From contig NW_022145604.1 in the NCBI RefSeq assembly GCF_000002235.5, forward strand, positions 29,671,857-29,735,856: a DNA stretch of 64,000 nucleotides. Reading direction: 5' to 3'. Shown here piece by piece: positions 23,535 through 34,684 of this stretch. Under the pieces are notes generated by a model. The model worked only from the letters and a program-made list of their open reading frames with translations, ran no database searches and was not told the origin of the DNA. Made by a program: the position numbers and the translations under genes. The stretch is from Strongylocentrotus purpuratus. Its lineage: Eukaryota; Echinodermata; Echinoidea; Camarodonta; Strongylocentrotidae. The number at the start of each line of letters is the position of its first letter. The stretch's first letter is position 1.

Positions 23535-24791
23535 GAGGGTATATATAAACAGAGGGTAGAGAAAGGGGAGAGAAAGAAGAAAATAAGAGAGAGAGGGGGA
23601 GAGGAACGAGAGAGAAAAGGGAGAGAGAGGGAGGGGAGATGAGATAGAGGGAGGGGTGGAGGCACTGTGAGAGACCGATATATATTAGTCATAGTAGAGT
23701 AGGAGAAGAAAGGGATCGGAATTCAGTTTCATGCAATACCGTATGATTGAAAATATCGCTATCCAAAACAAAATAAATCGTGGGTTCAAACCAAGGAGTT
23801 ACTAAAGAGAATTATATACCTCACTTAAGAAATCCAGCCATCTGATAGGTCGAAATTGCAGTCGTGATTTTAGCCATTCCCGTAAATAAACGAAAAATGC
23901 CAAACCTATGTAATAGTTCTAGAGTAAATCAGTAAAATCCCGGCAAAATTCCAGTTACCGGAAAAAAGTTCAATCTAGCTGAAATACCCATTGGTTCACG
24001 TGTTAAAATCTGGTTAGAGCGATCGCGGGTACAAAACATTGTGTGTGTGCAAATTGGTCGCTTAATATTTAGATCTTTTAATAAGACGACCGAAGGCGTC
24101 GATCGTACTACTAAATCCGGCCTAGATTCTACTTATAGTTTACAAACAAGGCAAACATGGCTGAAGAAACTCTTCCTAGATTTCAACTTCTTGATGATGA
24201 TCAATTGCAAGACTTGATTAATTCTGCTGACAGCAAGAACACCAAAAGGGTACGTGAAATCCTCCATAAAAATATTCGAAGATTATTTAGGTCTAGATCT
24301 AGGCTACCTGCAAGTTATCAACACAGACCTCGATAGCGTAAACAAAACTTCCAAATTCGGAGCTGGACAACGTAGATCCAGATAGGGGCCAATGTTAACT
24401 ATTAGATTCGGACTTCAACGTCATTTCCTCAATTCTAACAATGCCGACAACTCGACATCATTAATTAAGCATGAAAATTTTTCCAATTCGACGAGAGTTT
24501 TAAAGTGTTTTCAGCAACGCTTAAACAAAAAGGAAAGGGAGTTGTGACTCACAAACATGGACAAAATCCAAGGTTCGCTTGATTTGGATGATCCTTTAGG
24601 TCTTGAGGACGAGGTATTTATTGATGTTATGACACTCAACAGCTTCGAAATTTGTGAGGAATTAGGCCTGGGGGGGGGGGGGGGGGTAATGCTACATAGA
24701 TAGAGGCTAGATCTAGACTATAATGATGTTTTTATTCTTTTAACAAATACATACATGCCAAGGTACCTTTCTTACCTTTTGCTGGTGCCAT
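17548..24791 (-). CDS. BHMT: Betaine-homocysteine S-methyltransferase-like
   Basis: Expected to transfer a methyl group from betaine (or a related donor) to homocysteine, forming methionine in the cytosol. Seven exons on the - strand are 24791-24776, 23026-22836, 21041-20847, 19975-19864, 19309-19116, 18359-18281 and 17846-17548. They join in phase to give 361 residues; the human enzyme has 406. The start reads [15 protein letters not shown], aligned with family N-termini. Zinc ligands are Cys216 (GFNCAYG) and Cys299-Cys300 (GLCCG), matching human Cys217/299/300 in position. The [20 protein letters not shown] region resembles invertebrate or bacterial BHMT-like enzymes more than human BHMT, so the methyl donor is uncertain. 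The short first exon is open upstream with a Lys-rich frame (GKRKKLEKGISKGKK), so a longer N-terminus is possible. An extra 48-nt exon lies at 19560-19607. Confidence 0.9.
18479..18513. repeat. Poly(T)-poly(G) tract
   Basis: About 16 T followed by about 18 G in the last intron of the BHMT-like gene. Confidence 0.85.
19340..19556. repeat. (TTGA)n-rich low-complexity tract
   Basis: Interrupted TTGATTGATTGG repeats lie between the duplicated exon and the standard exon of the BHMT-like gene. A shorter run continues at 19629-19700. Confidence 0.85.
19560..19607 (-). CDS. Duplicated 5' part of a BHMT exon (possible cassette exon)
   Basis: 48 nt between CTTCAG and G|GTAGC splice sites encode [15 protein letters not shown]. 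This copies the start of the next exon, [15 protein letters not shown] (19309-19264). Both ends are phase 1, so it can be included or skipped without a frame change. The flanking intron is copied too ('acctgaagagaaat' against 'gcctgcagagagaaaa'). Inclusion would add 16 residues to the TIM barrel, so I expect it to be skipped or rare. Confidence 0.5.
20245..20610. repeat. GGTCTA-rich minisatellite forming a foldback
   Basis: Repeats of 'ggtctaat(g/t)ccca(t)tt' at roughly 15-25 bp intervals. The left end ('ggtctattcccatatggtct', 'agtctactatccacatg') is mirrored on the right ('agaccatatgggaatagact', 'tggatagtagac'). It lies in an intron of the BHMT-like gene. Confidence 0.75.
20700..20755 (+). 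repeat. Interstitial telomere-like (TTAGGG)n
   Basis: About seven nearly perfect TTAGGG units with degenerate edges (TTAAGG, TTTAGGG, TTATGG). Flanks 'gggctaactcggacccgg' and 'gttagcccggatccc' are imperfect inverted repeats of each other, suggesting the tract is part of an element rather than a fusion scar. Confidence 0.85.
23040..23190. repeat. (GA)n/(GACA)n microsatellite
   Basis: Repeated 'agagagacagagagacaggga' just upstream (gene orientation) of the second BHMT-like exon. It reads as a polypyrimidine stretch near the splice acceptor. Confidence 0.85.
23225..23280 (-). repeat. Dispersed repeat family B, left-end fragment
   Basis: 'tgatcgattccacagcattt' and 'ctttcacaatgcaatcgcat' are the reverse complement of the left part of the element at 51276. 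Confidence 0.5.
23500..23690. repeat. Purine-rich (GA)n tract
   Basis: Nearly 190 bp of purines in intron 1 of the BHMT-like gene, with a (GA)n core at 23505-23530. Confidence 0.85.
24157..24249 (+). CDS. Candidate first exon of a Crypton/DUF3504-like protein (fragment)
   Basis: ATG-initiated 31 codons ending [13 protein letters not shown], directly before a donor-like AGG|GTACGT. An acidic N-terminus followed by a D-SKNTKR motif is, from memory, common at the start of DUF3504/Crypton-type tyrosine-recombinase-derived proteins in marine invertebrates. No continuation exon was found. It lies opposite intron 1 of the BHMT-like gene, so it may be a solitary transposon fragment. The family call is tentative. 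Confidence 0.25.
24250..24700. other. Intron 1 of the BHMT-like gene, unassigned
   Basis: Contains a 40-codon + strand frame starting at about 24558 ([19 protein letters not shown]), of unknown meaning, and a poly-G run at 24670-24686. Confidence 0.3.
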
Positions 24792-26465
24792 TTTCTTGCC
24801 TTTTGATATCCCCTTCTCCAGTTTCTTTCGCTTGCCTGTAATGTATTTCAAGGAACAGACGACGTCTTCTGATCGAGTTAGGTTTCTAGTTAAGTTATAC
24901 TTTAGAAAAATATAACGCCGCTGGATAATTTCCTGATGTCAACTAGCCGGAGTGGTTTTAGTCCAGAATCTGGCCAAATTGATCTCCTCCCGCGCACGCC
25001 CGGCGAATTAAATGGACGTACGCCTCGTTGATATCACTATTAGCTTCGGTGGCTTGCAGTTTTTATAAAATATTAGAACAGGCAAGATTCTGGCCTAGTA
25101 TGGGGTGATAATGATGAGTGACCGAACATTACCTCCCGGTGGGGGGCCGTGCCAACCATCCCCTTCAAGCTGTATGTTTAGATAATAGCCCAGGGTCCAG
25201 CTCAGTTTGCATTGCATCATTCCTGTCTGCAAGGACGTATCGAGGATTTCTTATCAACAAGCCGGCGAATAGGTGGGGGGGGGGGGTGTGGTTAACACTA
25301 ACTCCTTTGGGGGGGGGGCCCAACGGGGGTGGGGAGTGAAGAATCCTTTTTTTTCCTCAACATCCACCCCCCCCCACCCTTGAGCAAAAAACATTATTTA
25401 CTTATTACTAATTACTGCGATCCCGGGGACAGGGGCGTTAACCCCCCCCCCCCCTCACCGGGATTTTTCTGGGGGAGTGTTCCTCCCTCCCCCGGAAGTC
25501 TTAAAAATGCAAAAGATATAAGTTTATTTATATTGTACTTATATATTTTAGCACATAATTAAGTTCTTAGGTGCTTTGAAATGCATTAAGTTTCACCATC
25601 CGAAATTGATCTTTTTTCCCTCCTTCGCATACTAGTATTTAAACCTTTAAATATTGTAGAAGATATTACAAAGGTAAAGATTCTCTAAACTTGTGTTTTA
25701 CAAGTGCCAGACAATGTAAACTACCAATAGGACATATTGTATGCTGAGAAATTAAAGGGGTGGTGAGGGACGCCTTTCCCTGAAAGTATTAGAGGGCCAT
25801 CTCCCAAAATTAAAAACAGATCGGTCGCATTGCAACTTTACAAAACGATAAGCTTAATTGACCGAGGAAATCGGTAGAATACAATCTTTATACTGCAAAA
25901 TATGAACTCCTGTTATTCGGGGTGTGATAGGGGGTTACCCCCTGCCGGGGGAAGCAAGGGGGCAGAGCTCTAAAACGCTCTCGAGTTTTTAAAAATTTAG
26001 AACCTTTCAGATGTCACAAGCAATAACAATTGTAATTTTCGCCTTAAAATTCACACATCCTCTATCATTTTATTTAGTTAGTCGAGCAAACCATCGGCCG
26101 TGTAATCTGTAGGTGTTAAGTTAAAGTTTCATGTTCTTTTTTACTTTCTCTCTCTCCCATTTCCTCTCTCTCTCTTATCTTATTTCCTTTTACCTTCTTT
26201 TCTTCCGTTGCTCTCCTTTCCCTTTCCGATCTTGTTAGGTCACCAAAAAATGTTCAAAGTAGAATGAGCGTACAAACTGAGAATGTTAAAGATACTTCCA
26301 AACTTTGTTTTGTATACTTTTGTATAATGGTATACAATTCATGGTTTAGCTATGACTAGCAAAGTGAAGTTGTTCACAAGAGAAATATTTTATACCCGTT
26401 AGAAAGTAACGAAGAGAAATGAAGACTATTAAAAGTACCCTTCCCTCATACACACACACACACAC

Positions 26466-26503
<38 letters not shown>

Positions 26504-26740
26504 ATAAGGAAAGTTACCCCCCCCCCCTGGAAAAATCCCCCGACAATTACCCCCTGGACAAATACCCCCGGACAATTACCCCCCCCCCCCGGACAAATAA
26601 CCCCGTAGGACAATTACCCCACACCCCTGAAATTACCCTCTAGGACAATTCCCTCCCCCCCCCCCCCCCCCCCATCCACCAGGTCAACCAAGAACAATTA
26701 CCCCGGGGGCATTCAGTATCAGCATTTGTATATGACCTGC
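24792..26740. other. Intergenic sequence with G/C tracts and minisatellites
   Basis: Long G runs and C runs cluster at 25270-25490 in mixed orientation, typical of the C/G-tract repeats also seen at 45.77, 48.95 and 59 kb. A (CA)n tract follows at 26450-26503. No coding exon was recognised. Confidence 0.5.
26445..26680. repeat. (CA)n followed by a GGACAATTACCCC minisatellite
   Basis: (CA)n to about 26503, then roughly 20-bp units of 'ggacaattacccc(c)n', some degenerate (ggacaaataaccccg, gaaattaccctctag), ending in a C-run at 26655-26675. Confidence 0.8.
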
Positions 26741-26742
26741 AG

Positions 26743-27445
26743 AAAGGACATTTACCACATTCGTTAATGGACTACTTTGATTTTAATAATGAATCACATG
26801 TATAGAACAAGAGGGAGAGAACATTTAATGCTACTATTTCCTGTAGTACGACACATGGGACTTTCTCAATTTCTTTAATTGGAGCAAAGCTGTGGAATAA
26901 TTTGCCCATAAATATAAGATCATCATTTCGTAAAAATTTCTGATTAAACTCTTCAGCAGAGATGAATCATAAGGATCAAATAATATGCTATTAAGTCAAA
27001 TAAATGTTGCTGTTTAATTTTTTGAGTGTGAATACATAATATGACTTTGCATACAGTTTTAGAAACTTGGAGAACCAATCCAGACTAGCACTCGTGCTAA
27101 CTTTTGGTTCTCACTTTAACAACATTTTAAGTTTTTAAGTTTAAAATATCCTTTATTTAAATCAGTTAACTCTGTGAATTTCAATTACAGCAACACTTTT
27201 CTGTATCTGTAAGGAAGCCAACCAAATCTCTACGTATTATTAAGTTATGGCTAATTCACATGTTTGATATGACATGATATGATGAATGTTGTACATATGG
27301 TTCTACTATGGATATTTTCTTTTTCTTTGTAACTCATGTATGGATATGTATACGATATCAACTTTTAATTGTTGTTATTTTGTAACCCACTTGAATACAT
27401 TTGTAACATTGTTATGTTGTTAATAAATTCAAATTCAAGTCATTA
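26743..27445 (+). mobile_element. LINE 3' end, degenerate
   Basis: Degenerate frames read KGHLPHSLMDYF, YRTRGREHLMLLFPVVRH and IGAKLWNNLPINIRSSFRKN, a reverse-transcriptase C-terminus broken by stops and frameshifts. An AT-rich 3' region ends at 'aataaattcaaattcaag' and ATT repeats. Confidence 0.55.
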
Positions 27446-27579
27446 TTATTATAGTCATTGTTATAATCGTTATTACATCCATAGTGACACCCAGTCAGCT
27501 ATGCTGGGCCGATTTAGTTTACAAGGAAGTCTTGGAAACTGAGTTACAATCATTATGAAGATGAGGGTTACGACTTTAA

Positions 27580-27776
27580 AGGGAGGCTTTACTACTTTAG
27601 CCAGAAGGGATAAGACCAAATAGCGAGCCAGCGAGGTCACTGTGACAGGTGGCTATCTCATTAACTCAGCTCTCATTTAACATAAGAAAAAGAGGATCAT
27701 GGGGGACCAACAGGCACCGATTGCGGAAGTTTTCTATGTAGAGGGAGCAAGTAGCTACAAGTAGGACAGTGTGCCT
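27580..27776 (+). repeat. Dispersed repeat family A, copy 3 (TTAA-flanked)
   Basis: One of the most complete copies: flanked by TTAA at 27576-27579 and 27777-27780, with ends AGGGAGGC and GTGCCT. Confidence 0.75.
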
Positions 27777-27784
27777 TTAATATA

Positions 27785-28443
27785 CAGTGCGACCCAGAAA
27801 AAACGAAACCGAGATTTATCGTTGTTTTATCATAACTTAATCACAATTACAATCAATGAATGACACATATTTGTAAAGCTGAGATTCTCCTCTTTCATTT
27901 GATTGAACTCATATGATGCATATTTCACGCATGAGTGATTAAAAGCAATTTGAAAAAAAGGAAACAAAAAAGTCATTTGGCGGGCGGTATCTGAATTGAA
28001 GTCTTTCGTCTATGTCTGATCGTCAACGAAACGGAGTTAAGTCTTTTATCAATTCCGTTTGTTGCTACGGCAGGCAGCCAGTGAAAACGAATTCGTTTAA
28101 TCAAATTATGGAAATGCAAGCATCACTTTACACAAACAGAACTTTGTTATTCCTTCCTTATTTTTCTGATTGAGGTGTTATATGAAAGAGCAGAAACTGA
28201 ACTTTCTAGAAATGTTAATTTTTCTTCGAAATTCAGATATCGTCCGCCAAATGACTTTTTGGTTTCCTTCCTTCAAATTGCTTTTAATCACTCATGCGTG
28301 AAAATGCATCATATGAGTTGCATCAAATGAAAGAGGAGGATCTAAGCATTACAAATATGTGTCATTTATTAAAATTATGATTGTGATTAAGGTATGATAA
28401 AACATCGATAATTCTCGGTTTCGTTTTTTTGTGGGTCGCACTG
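27785..28443. mobile_element. Non-autonomous Tc1/mariner-like element with long inverted repeats
   Basis: Ends CAGTGCGACCCAGAAAAAAC and its counterpart GTGGGTCGCACTG. Inverted pairing extends about 200 bp inward ('catgagtgattaaaagcaatttgaa' against its complement). The left side is preceded by TA. Both the TA-type target and CAGTG ends fit Tc1/mariner. No transposase frame remains. A shorter relative lies at 54269-54627. Confidence 0.75.
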
Positions 28444-28596
28444 CATATGATTAGTATAAACCGGCCCCTAAGTCATTATGAAGGATTTTAAATGAGAAGT
28501 CTGGGCACAGAAGTGATAAATAATGTAATCATGTTAAGCACATTCACAAGTAAATAGTTACGTATATAAACTACTAAATAAATAAAGGTAAAATAA

Positions 28597-28855
28597 GGAG
28601 GCGCGATAGCTCAGTCGGTAGAGCAGTGGTCTCGTGATCCGGTGACCCGGGATCGAAACCAAGTCGATGCGCTAGTGCCCTTTGGTAAGGCATTAATCCT
28701 CATTACCAGATCCCTTGGAGAGGACCTAAAGCCGTCGGCCGTCAGGTTGCTAACTTACAAGAACTTATGCTTTCTTAGCAGTCAGGTAAAATAAACACTT
28801 CCACATTCAACATTCAAAGATATATCGAAACAAATATAAATGATGATGATGATAT
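28597..28855 (+). mobile_element. tRNA-derived SINE with (GAT)n tail
   Basis: tRNA-like head with A box TAGCTCAGTCGG and B box GGGATCGAAACC, the body motif 'ggcattaatcctcatta' (also found inside the palindrome at 33010-33953), and a 3' (ATG)n tail. Confidence 0.75.
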
Positions 28856-30065
28856 GATATTCATGATGTTTCTATTCATTATTCAACCTTATATTGAGAG
28901 AAGAGTCCATAATAAGACAACAACGAATCAAATGAAAGCAACTCGATTCACAAACGAATGGCAATTCATTGTTTTGATGAATATATCATACCCCTGTGCG
29001 CAAATCGATTCTGATTCTGCTGGTTTTATCGTTCTACTTCGATGATCAAATGGGATATCATAATAAAAGATAAAAAGGATTCCTTTTAGTGATGTAAACA
29101 AATTTAGTTGTGCGTATCTAATGAGTATAACTCGAGGAAATTTGGTTTCGTTCTTTAAGAACTAAAGAGACGATAGCAAAGAATTCCCCCCAATAACATT
29201 GCCTAAGGAAATCATGTTCTGATTAGGCTATTTTTTTTTTAATAAGATGAGATCTAGAAAAAAATACCATTAATTGCTAACGAAAGGAAGATGATTAAAT
29301 TACACTTAAAACAGGAGATGATATATCTCTTGGTTCTATAACTACTAAAAAGGTATATTCAATATTGAGTGCATGGGTTTCTCACAATCGTCAACGATAT
29401 CATTGTGGTCTAATGTTTTGTCACTACCAGACTATTTCAATTGGAAATTGTTTTTCATAATCAAGAGATAACAGGATTAGCAATTTAATTAAAAATTTCG
29501 GAACCATAGTTTATGGTGTTCTTAATGACAGCAATACACTGTAAGCTCGTACGAACATTTTGGAAATCCTTCAAAGGCTTTTATGTCACCTTTGCAAGAC
29601 AAATATATATATATATAACTGAAGAACTTCCAGTGATAGGCTATAAAGTGGACGATGTAACATTGTAACTTACGATATGTTAAATCTTATTTGCAACATC
29701 GCACAGAAGACAGTTTATCGAAATTATACAAAATGTACATTAAAAGGTTTAAAAAAAAACGCAAATTCGTTATGCGTTGATTTTTATATAATGGTGAAAT
29801 CATATCTACAAAGTGTTAGTAACTATACATTTGGAAAAGAAGGTGAAGTTCAAATTTTGTTATTAATGGTTGCTGTAAAATTATGATTGTTTAAACAAAT
29901 TGTATATACATAAGTTAGTGCCAATAAATACCTCGAAAGAGGTTGAGAAGGAAAACAAATCTTTGTAATATTCGCACATTTCAATAGGTGATGGCCAAGG
30001 CTATTGAATGTGCCTTAGGTTGATTTTCTTCGAAAGCCTTTGCGATCGGATTCACTGTACGTGAG
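28856..30065. other. Intergenic sequence, nothing recognised
   Basis: AT-rich, with short open frames only and no convincing splice sites or repeat copies. Confidence 0.45.
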
Positions 30066-32467
30066 TTAATACGAATCACAGATATGAATAACAAATCTTC
30101 CCTCTGTAGCGTGATTACAAATTGCAACATGACGAATAGTGAGCGGGTGAGGATCGGTGTATGTCATGAGCGGGGTTAGGTCATGATCTTCGAACACCTT
30201 GAAAGCTCCCTGCTCGTACGTGACGAGGATTGACAGCGTTCTGTTGCTACCCAGTCCATAAGATGGGTTGCGTTTCGAAGCTACACAGCATCCAGCCTTA
30301 CACCGACAAATAAAATGATGAGCAGCTCCTCCTATATCTACGAGAACAAAACAAAAACAGATAAAACAAGCATTAAACAAACATCGGTGTATCCAGATAT
30401 GTATAAACAGAGGGGCAGGGGGCACAGTTGAGTCTTTTCAAGTCAATAACCAACAGGTCCATAAACGATTCCACCGCTATACGGGAACTGGCATAATGGG
30501 GGGGGGGGGGGGTGGCAGCGAGACAGGCTTTACTCGATGGATGAAACGAAAATCAAGAGGGCCATTGGTTAAGGGAGGGTATGGGAGGTGTCGCAGCGTC
30601 TTCATTCCTTCATATTCCCGCTATATTTCGATTTTCCTGGGGATTTTCGCCATTCGATTGAGGATCCTATGCCCCCCCCCCCATCACCTACGCCAATGCT
30701 TTTGACTGTAGACGGTAGATGCCTGTAAATCATAAGAAATTAACATTTCGGCGGTAAATATACAGAACTTACAAAATGACCTACCTTCATCGATTGAACT
30801 TTGTATCTAACAACTCACACATAGGCGTTGGAATAGGTGGGGTAGGATAATGTTGGTGCCCTTCCCTCATTTCTATCAAATTCGGACAACCATCACTAGG
30901 GAAACAGGTGGTATCGTTTTCATTTTTTTTATATCGTGTCCGTGTTCAAAAATCCCATCAATATGCGATGACAGGATTACGTAATGCAACACCCGAGACT
31001 GACACACTCGATCGAAGTCTCAAAATATTTGGTTGCTTTAGTATCATTCATTTTGTATGATTCATAATTAAATAATGATACATTTTATATGAATCATTTT
31101 GATCATCTTACATATGTTGTAGAGTGGTTCATTTGCTCTGCGAATCGTGTGGTATGTAGATCGTTCTGCCAGCGCGATAACGGTAGTCCCTACCGACCGA
31201 GTAGAAACCCGAATACTCAAATTCATGGATTTATCAGCTGGGACAGGCGGCAATTGGTCAAAAGGGAACCTTCCAATATTACATTGCGTAGTCCGGAGAT
31301 GAATATCACCTAAAGAAATGGCATGATAATGAATCGAGAATATCACCCATTCGCTCAATCAATCAATCAATCAATCACTGTTATATTAATGCTCTACAAA
31401 GAACAAACAAAGCATTTGTTCTGTATTATGTTTATGTCCTCCAAGTTCATAATGTAAAGCGCTAAGGGAATTATATCGTACTTATTATGCCATAATAAAA
31501 CACAATACGTGGAAACGTATAAATCACCCAAACGTTCACTATTTGAAAGAGGGGCACGGGGGGGGGGGGGGGGATGTCCATCGTGACAGATTTCCCGCAC
31601 ATTAATCATTGTCTTAGTATTTAAAACTCCCGATCCACCAGTTCCCTCCCCCTTTTTTTCTTCCCCAAAAATATTTTGGGGTCGGGGGTGCTATCCATCC
31701 CTCCATTGTTTCCTCGCTTGTCCCTCCTGATGTCCATACCTAGATACGCCTTTGACATGCCCATAAAACACATGACTTTGATTACCTGTGAAGTTACCGC
31801 TCCGAGCAAGAGAACCTTGACAGTCTCTGTCATCTAAAGGTGGCGTTGATGCTGTTGGGGGCACTGTAGATGGTTGAGTTTCATATGATTGCGGTTTCTC
31901 CGTCGCTGAAGAAAACAAATCGTTATTAAAAACAAAAATGAAATGACAGGAAAGATATTGGCAAAATGAGGGCAAAACAAGAAATACTCCCTTTAATGGT
32001 TCCCGGCAGCCATTTTATGCCCCAATGGCACCTGGATTAGATTTGTTTTATTGTGAAGACGGTAAGTAACATGTGATCATAACTCTTTATTTAGTTTTTT
32101 CAGAATGTTTTCTGAAAAGTGCACCACTATCCCCGTACAGGAAATTCTGGATCCGGCACTTAAAGAAGTACTTCTCTCTGAAATCAATATTTCATTTCAA
32201 GTAAATTGATTGCTATACATCCAGCTCTTAAATGGGTAAATCTGTTGATTTATCCGACATATTTGGTTCTGTATTTACCGAGAACGCTGCAAATTTCGTG
32301 CTGTCTTCTGTTTCTTATTCCACACCCTTTTGGAATCCACGGTGCTAGGTCGCGCTCAGACGCGATCATCGAGTCATTGCTAAGAAGACTTCTTCGACAT
32401 CGGAGTCGAAAGAATCTCGTTGACGCATCATCAAGTCTTTCGTGACATGACTGGGCATGTACACCTG

Positions 32468-32517
<50 letters not shown>

Positions 32518-34156
32518 AGGGGAGGGGAGAAAGGGGGCACAGCGGTAAGAACTTGCGAAGAACAAACTATGGTGAAATGAGTAAAATACCGATTTTTGTT
32601 TTCTTTTCTTGGCGATTTTAGAGACAAATGCTCACCTACTCTGTTTAAGGAATCTTGCATCCGCCTCTTGGATTTGATTTCAAACGTGCAAAATGGATAT
32701 TAATGGAAATTATACTACCTAAAACTGTTAACATGTATATGAATCTATTAAAAACAAAAAAGGAGGGAGGGGCTCTGAAATTATAAAGCATATTTTTTTG
32801 CTTAACAATGGTTACGAGACTATTGGTACTTCGAAATCAAACAATAACGAGTTATTCCAATAAATGCAAGTCAGACAAAAAGCTTCAATTTTTCTATCCT
32901 GAAAGATAAATCTTTATCATTGTGTTTGATTGTTAATTTAAAAGATTTCGCAAAAAGGAGGTCACGTGTGACCCCCCCCCCCACATGGGTCCTTTTGCTT
33001 GTTTAAAGATACACTGTCGCTCATATAGTTGGAATATTTTTGTTTTTCCCCAATTTATGGAATTATTTTAAAAATAATTTAGAAAATAATAGATCTAGAT
33101 AATAGTATACATTCTCAGATTTTATTGAATAATAATTTGCCAATGTGTGTTTTGCGTGACTGCTATAAAAGCATGTGTATGCTACTATGCTTATCAACTA
33201 GGGGATCTACACCCTTAAGTCATAAATGACAGTAATGAGGATTAATGCCCCACAAAAGCTAGGGCACTAATATAGCGCATCGACACGGTTTTGAACCTGG
33301 GGCCTCATAGTTACGAGGCCATTGCTTTGTCACTGAACCATGACTGTACGCAGCGGGGGCTAGGGTAGGGGGCAGTTTCCATAGATTTAAAAAAAAAAAC
33401 AGAAAATGCAATAAATTTGCAATAATTTATTGCATTTTACCCCGGTCCCCAACATAAAAAAATCCTCTGGACGGCCATGCATTATGGCTCAAGGCATGGG
33501 CACACAGAGGATTTTTTTATGTTGGGAACCGGGGTAAAATGCAATAAATTATTGAAAATTTATTGCATTTTCTGTGTTTCTTTTTATTTATGGAAACTGC
33601 CCCTTACCCTAGCCCCCGCTGCGTACAGTCATGGTTCAGTGACAAAGCAATGGCCTCGTAACTGTGAGGCCCCAGGATCAAAACCGTGTCGATGTGCTAT
33701 ATTAGTGCCCTTTTGTGGGGCATTAATCCTCATTACTGTCATTTATGACTTAAGGGCGTAGGTCCCTTAGTTGATAAGCATAGTAACATACACATGCTTT
33801 AGCAGTCACGCAAACACACATTGGCAAATTATTATTCAATAAAATCTGAGAATTCATACTATTATCTAGATCTATTATTTTTAAATTATTTTTAAAATAA
33901 TTCCATAAATTGGGGTAAAACAAAAAATTTCCAACTATATGAGCGACAGTGTATTTCCGGCAATTCTTTTGGCAACATTTTTCAACTCAAAAGGTTATAA
34001 ATAAAGGGATTCCGAATATTATAACAGCAGAGGTAAAGACCGATCGATAATAAGTAGTCAATACAAGTACTGAGAAAGAAATAAAGATGTTATAGACCTA
34101 CCTGATAGACCGGTTCCAATTATCACAGTAAGCACGATTGGGTAGTAGATTCTGAT
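30066..34156 (-). CDS. Membrane-anchored protein with a FAMeT-like domain (5' end missing)
   Basis: Four exons on the - strand, 34156-34102, 31905-31786, 31309-31112 and 30337-30066 (stop at 30066), join in phase 1 at each junction. The first gives a hydrophobic segment, RIYYPIVLTVIIGTGLS, probably a transmembrane anchor. The second gives a Thr/Ser/Pro-rich stalk (TEKPQSYETQPSTVPPTAST). The last two give a domain of about 150 residues with YNIYIGG and, near the end, PLMTYTDPHPLTIRHVAI. These match the pattern of the farnesoic acid O-methyltransferase domain (PF12248), in which YEI-IGG and W-DP-P-I-V are typical. In animals this module is usually extracellular and non-catalytic, so the name should not be read as enzyme activity. 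The ATG exon was not found, and the exon at 34102-34156 needs an upstream phase-0 partner. The domain call is from remembered motifs. Confidence 0.6.
30501..30513. repeat. Poly(G) tract
   Basis: Thirteen or more G in the intron before the last FAMeT-like exon. A similar G run lies at 31559-31573. Confidence 0.8.
32468..32535. repeat. (GA)n microsatellite
   Basis: Uninterrupted (GA)n of about 45 bp followed by GGGGA repeats, in an intron of the FAMeT-like gene. Confidence 0.9.
33010..33953. mobile_element. 944-bp near-perfect palindrome with embedded SINE arms
   Basis: Left arm 33010-33467 and right arm 33496-33953 are reverse complements with few differences, separated by a loop of about 28 bp. 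Termini are TACACTGTCGCTCATATAGT and its complement, giving TA-flanked CACTG ends like a Tc1/mariner foldback. Each arm carries tRNA-SINE-like sequence ('ggcattaatcctcattac', 'aaaaccgtgtcgatg'). It lies in the large intron of the FAMeT-like gene. Confidence 0.85.
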
Positions 34157-34684
34157 CTAGAGAACAGATTGAACAAGAACTTAACATTTCAATAGGACGA
34201 GATAATATTCCGAACCCAAACAATACATTGCCACAGAAGCAAGTCATTATTGTCATCATGTACCTACAATTATTATTTTTTATTTATTGAGATTATAAAC
34301 TATAATCATGTATTTCACTTTCTACCTGTATAAATTATATCCCAATCTATAGTTTAAAATCTAGACTTTTGGAGAGAGGCAGGGTATAGAGAGACAGTAT
34401 ACATGCGGAGCCGTGTGTTTAAGACTGGAAAAATAGATAAATAGATGCTGAAATATTTAATCAATGATCATGAATCTTTAAAGGTTATTTTCATGAAACG
34501 AATTTTTCTGTCAAACATTTAATTCAATACAAAAAGACGCTGATATTTAAATGTATTGATTAAAACGAGAAAACCTCCCTTTTATCTCCTTGAAATAACA
34601 TTATGCCCAGAATATCGGTTGTTAGAAAACTGTTCCGTTGACAATATTGTTTCACAGTCCATATCTTACATTGACCGAATTCCT
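34157..34684. other. Sequence upstream of the FAMeT-like exon, nothing recognised
   Basis: AT-rich. I searched the - strand for a coding exon with a donor that would supply the missing start and found none that was convincing. Confidence 0.4.

Noticed and set aside
32600..32663. Exon coding MQDSLNR before a GTGAGC donor (- strand), as a FAMeT-gene exon
   Set aside because: Its donor phase fits the stalk exon, but no acceptor of the right phase links it to the transmembrane exon at 34102-34156. It could only be an alternative first exon, with no other support.
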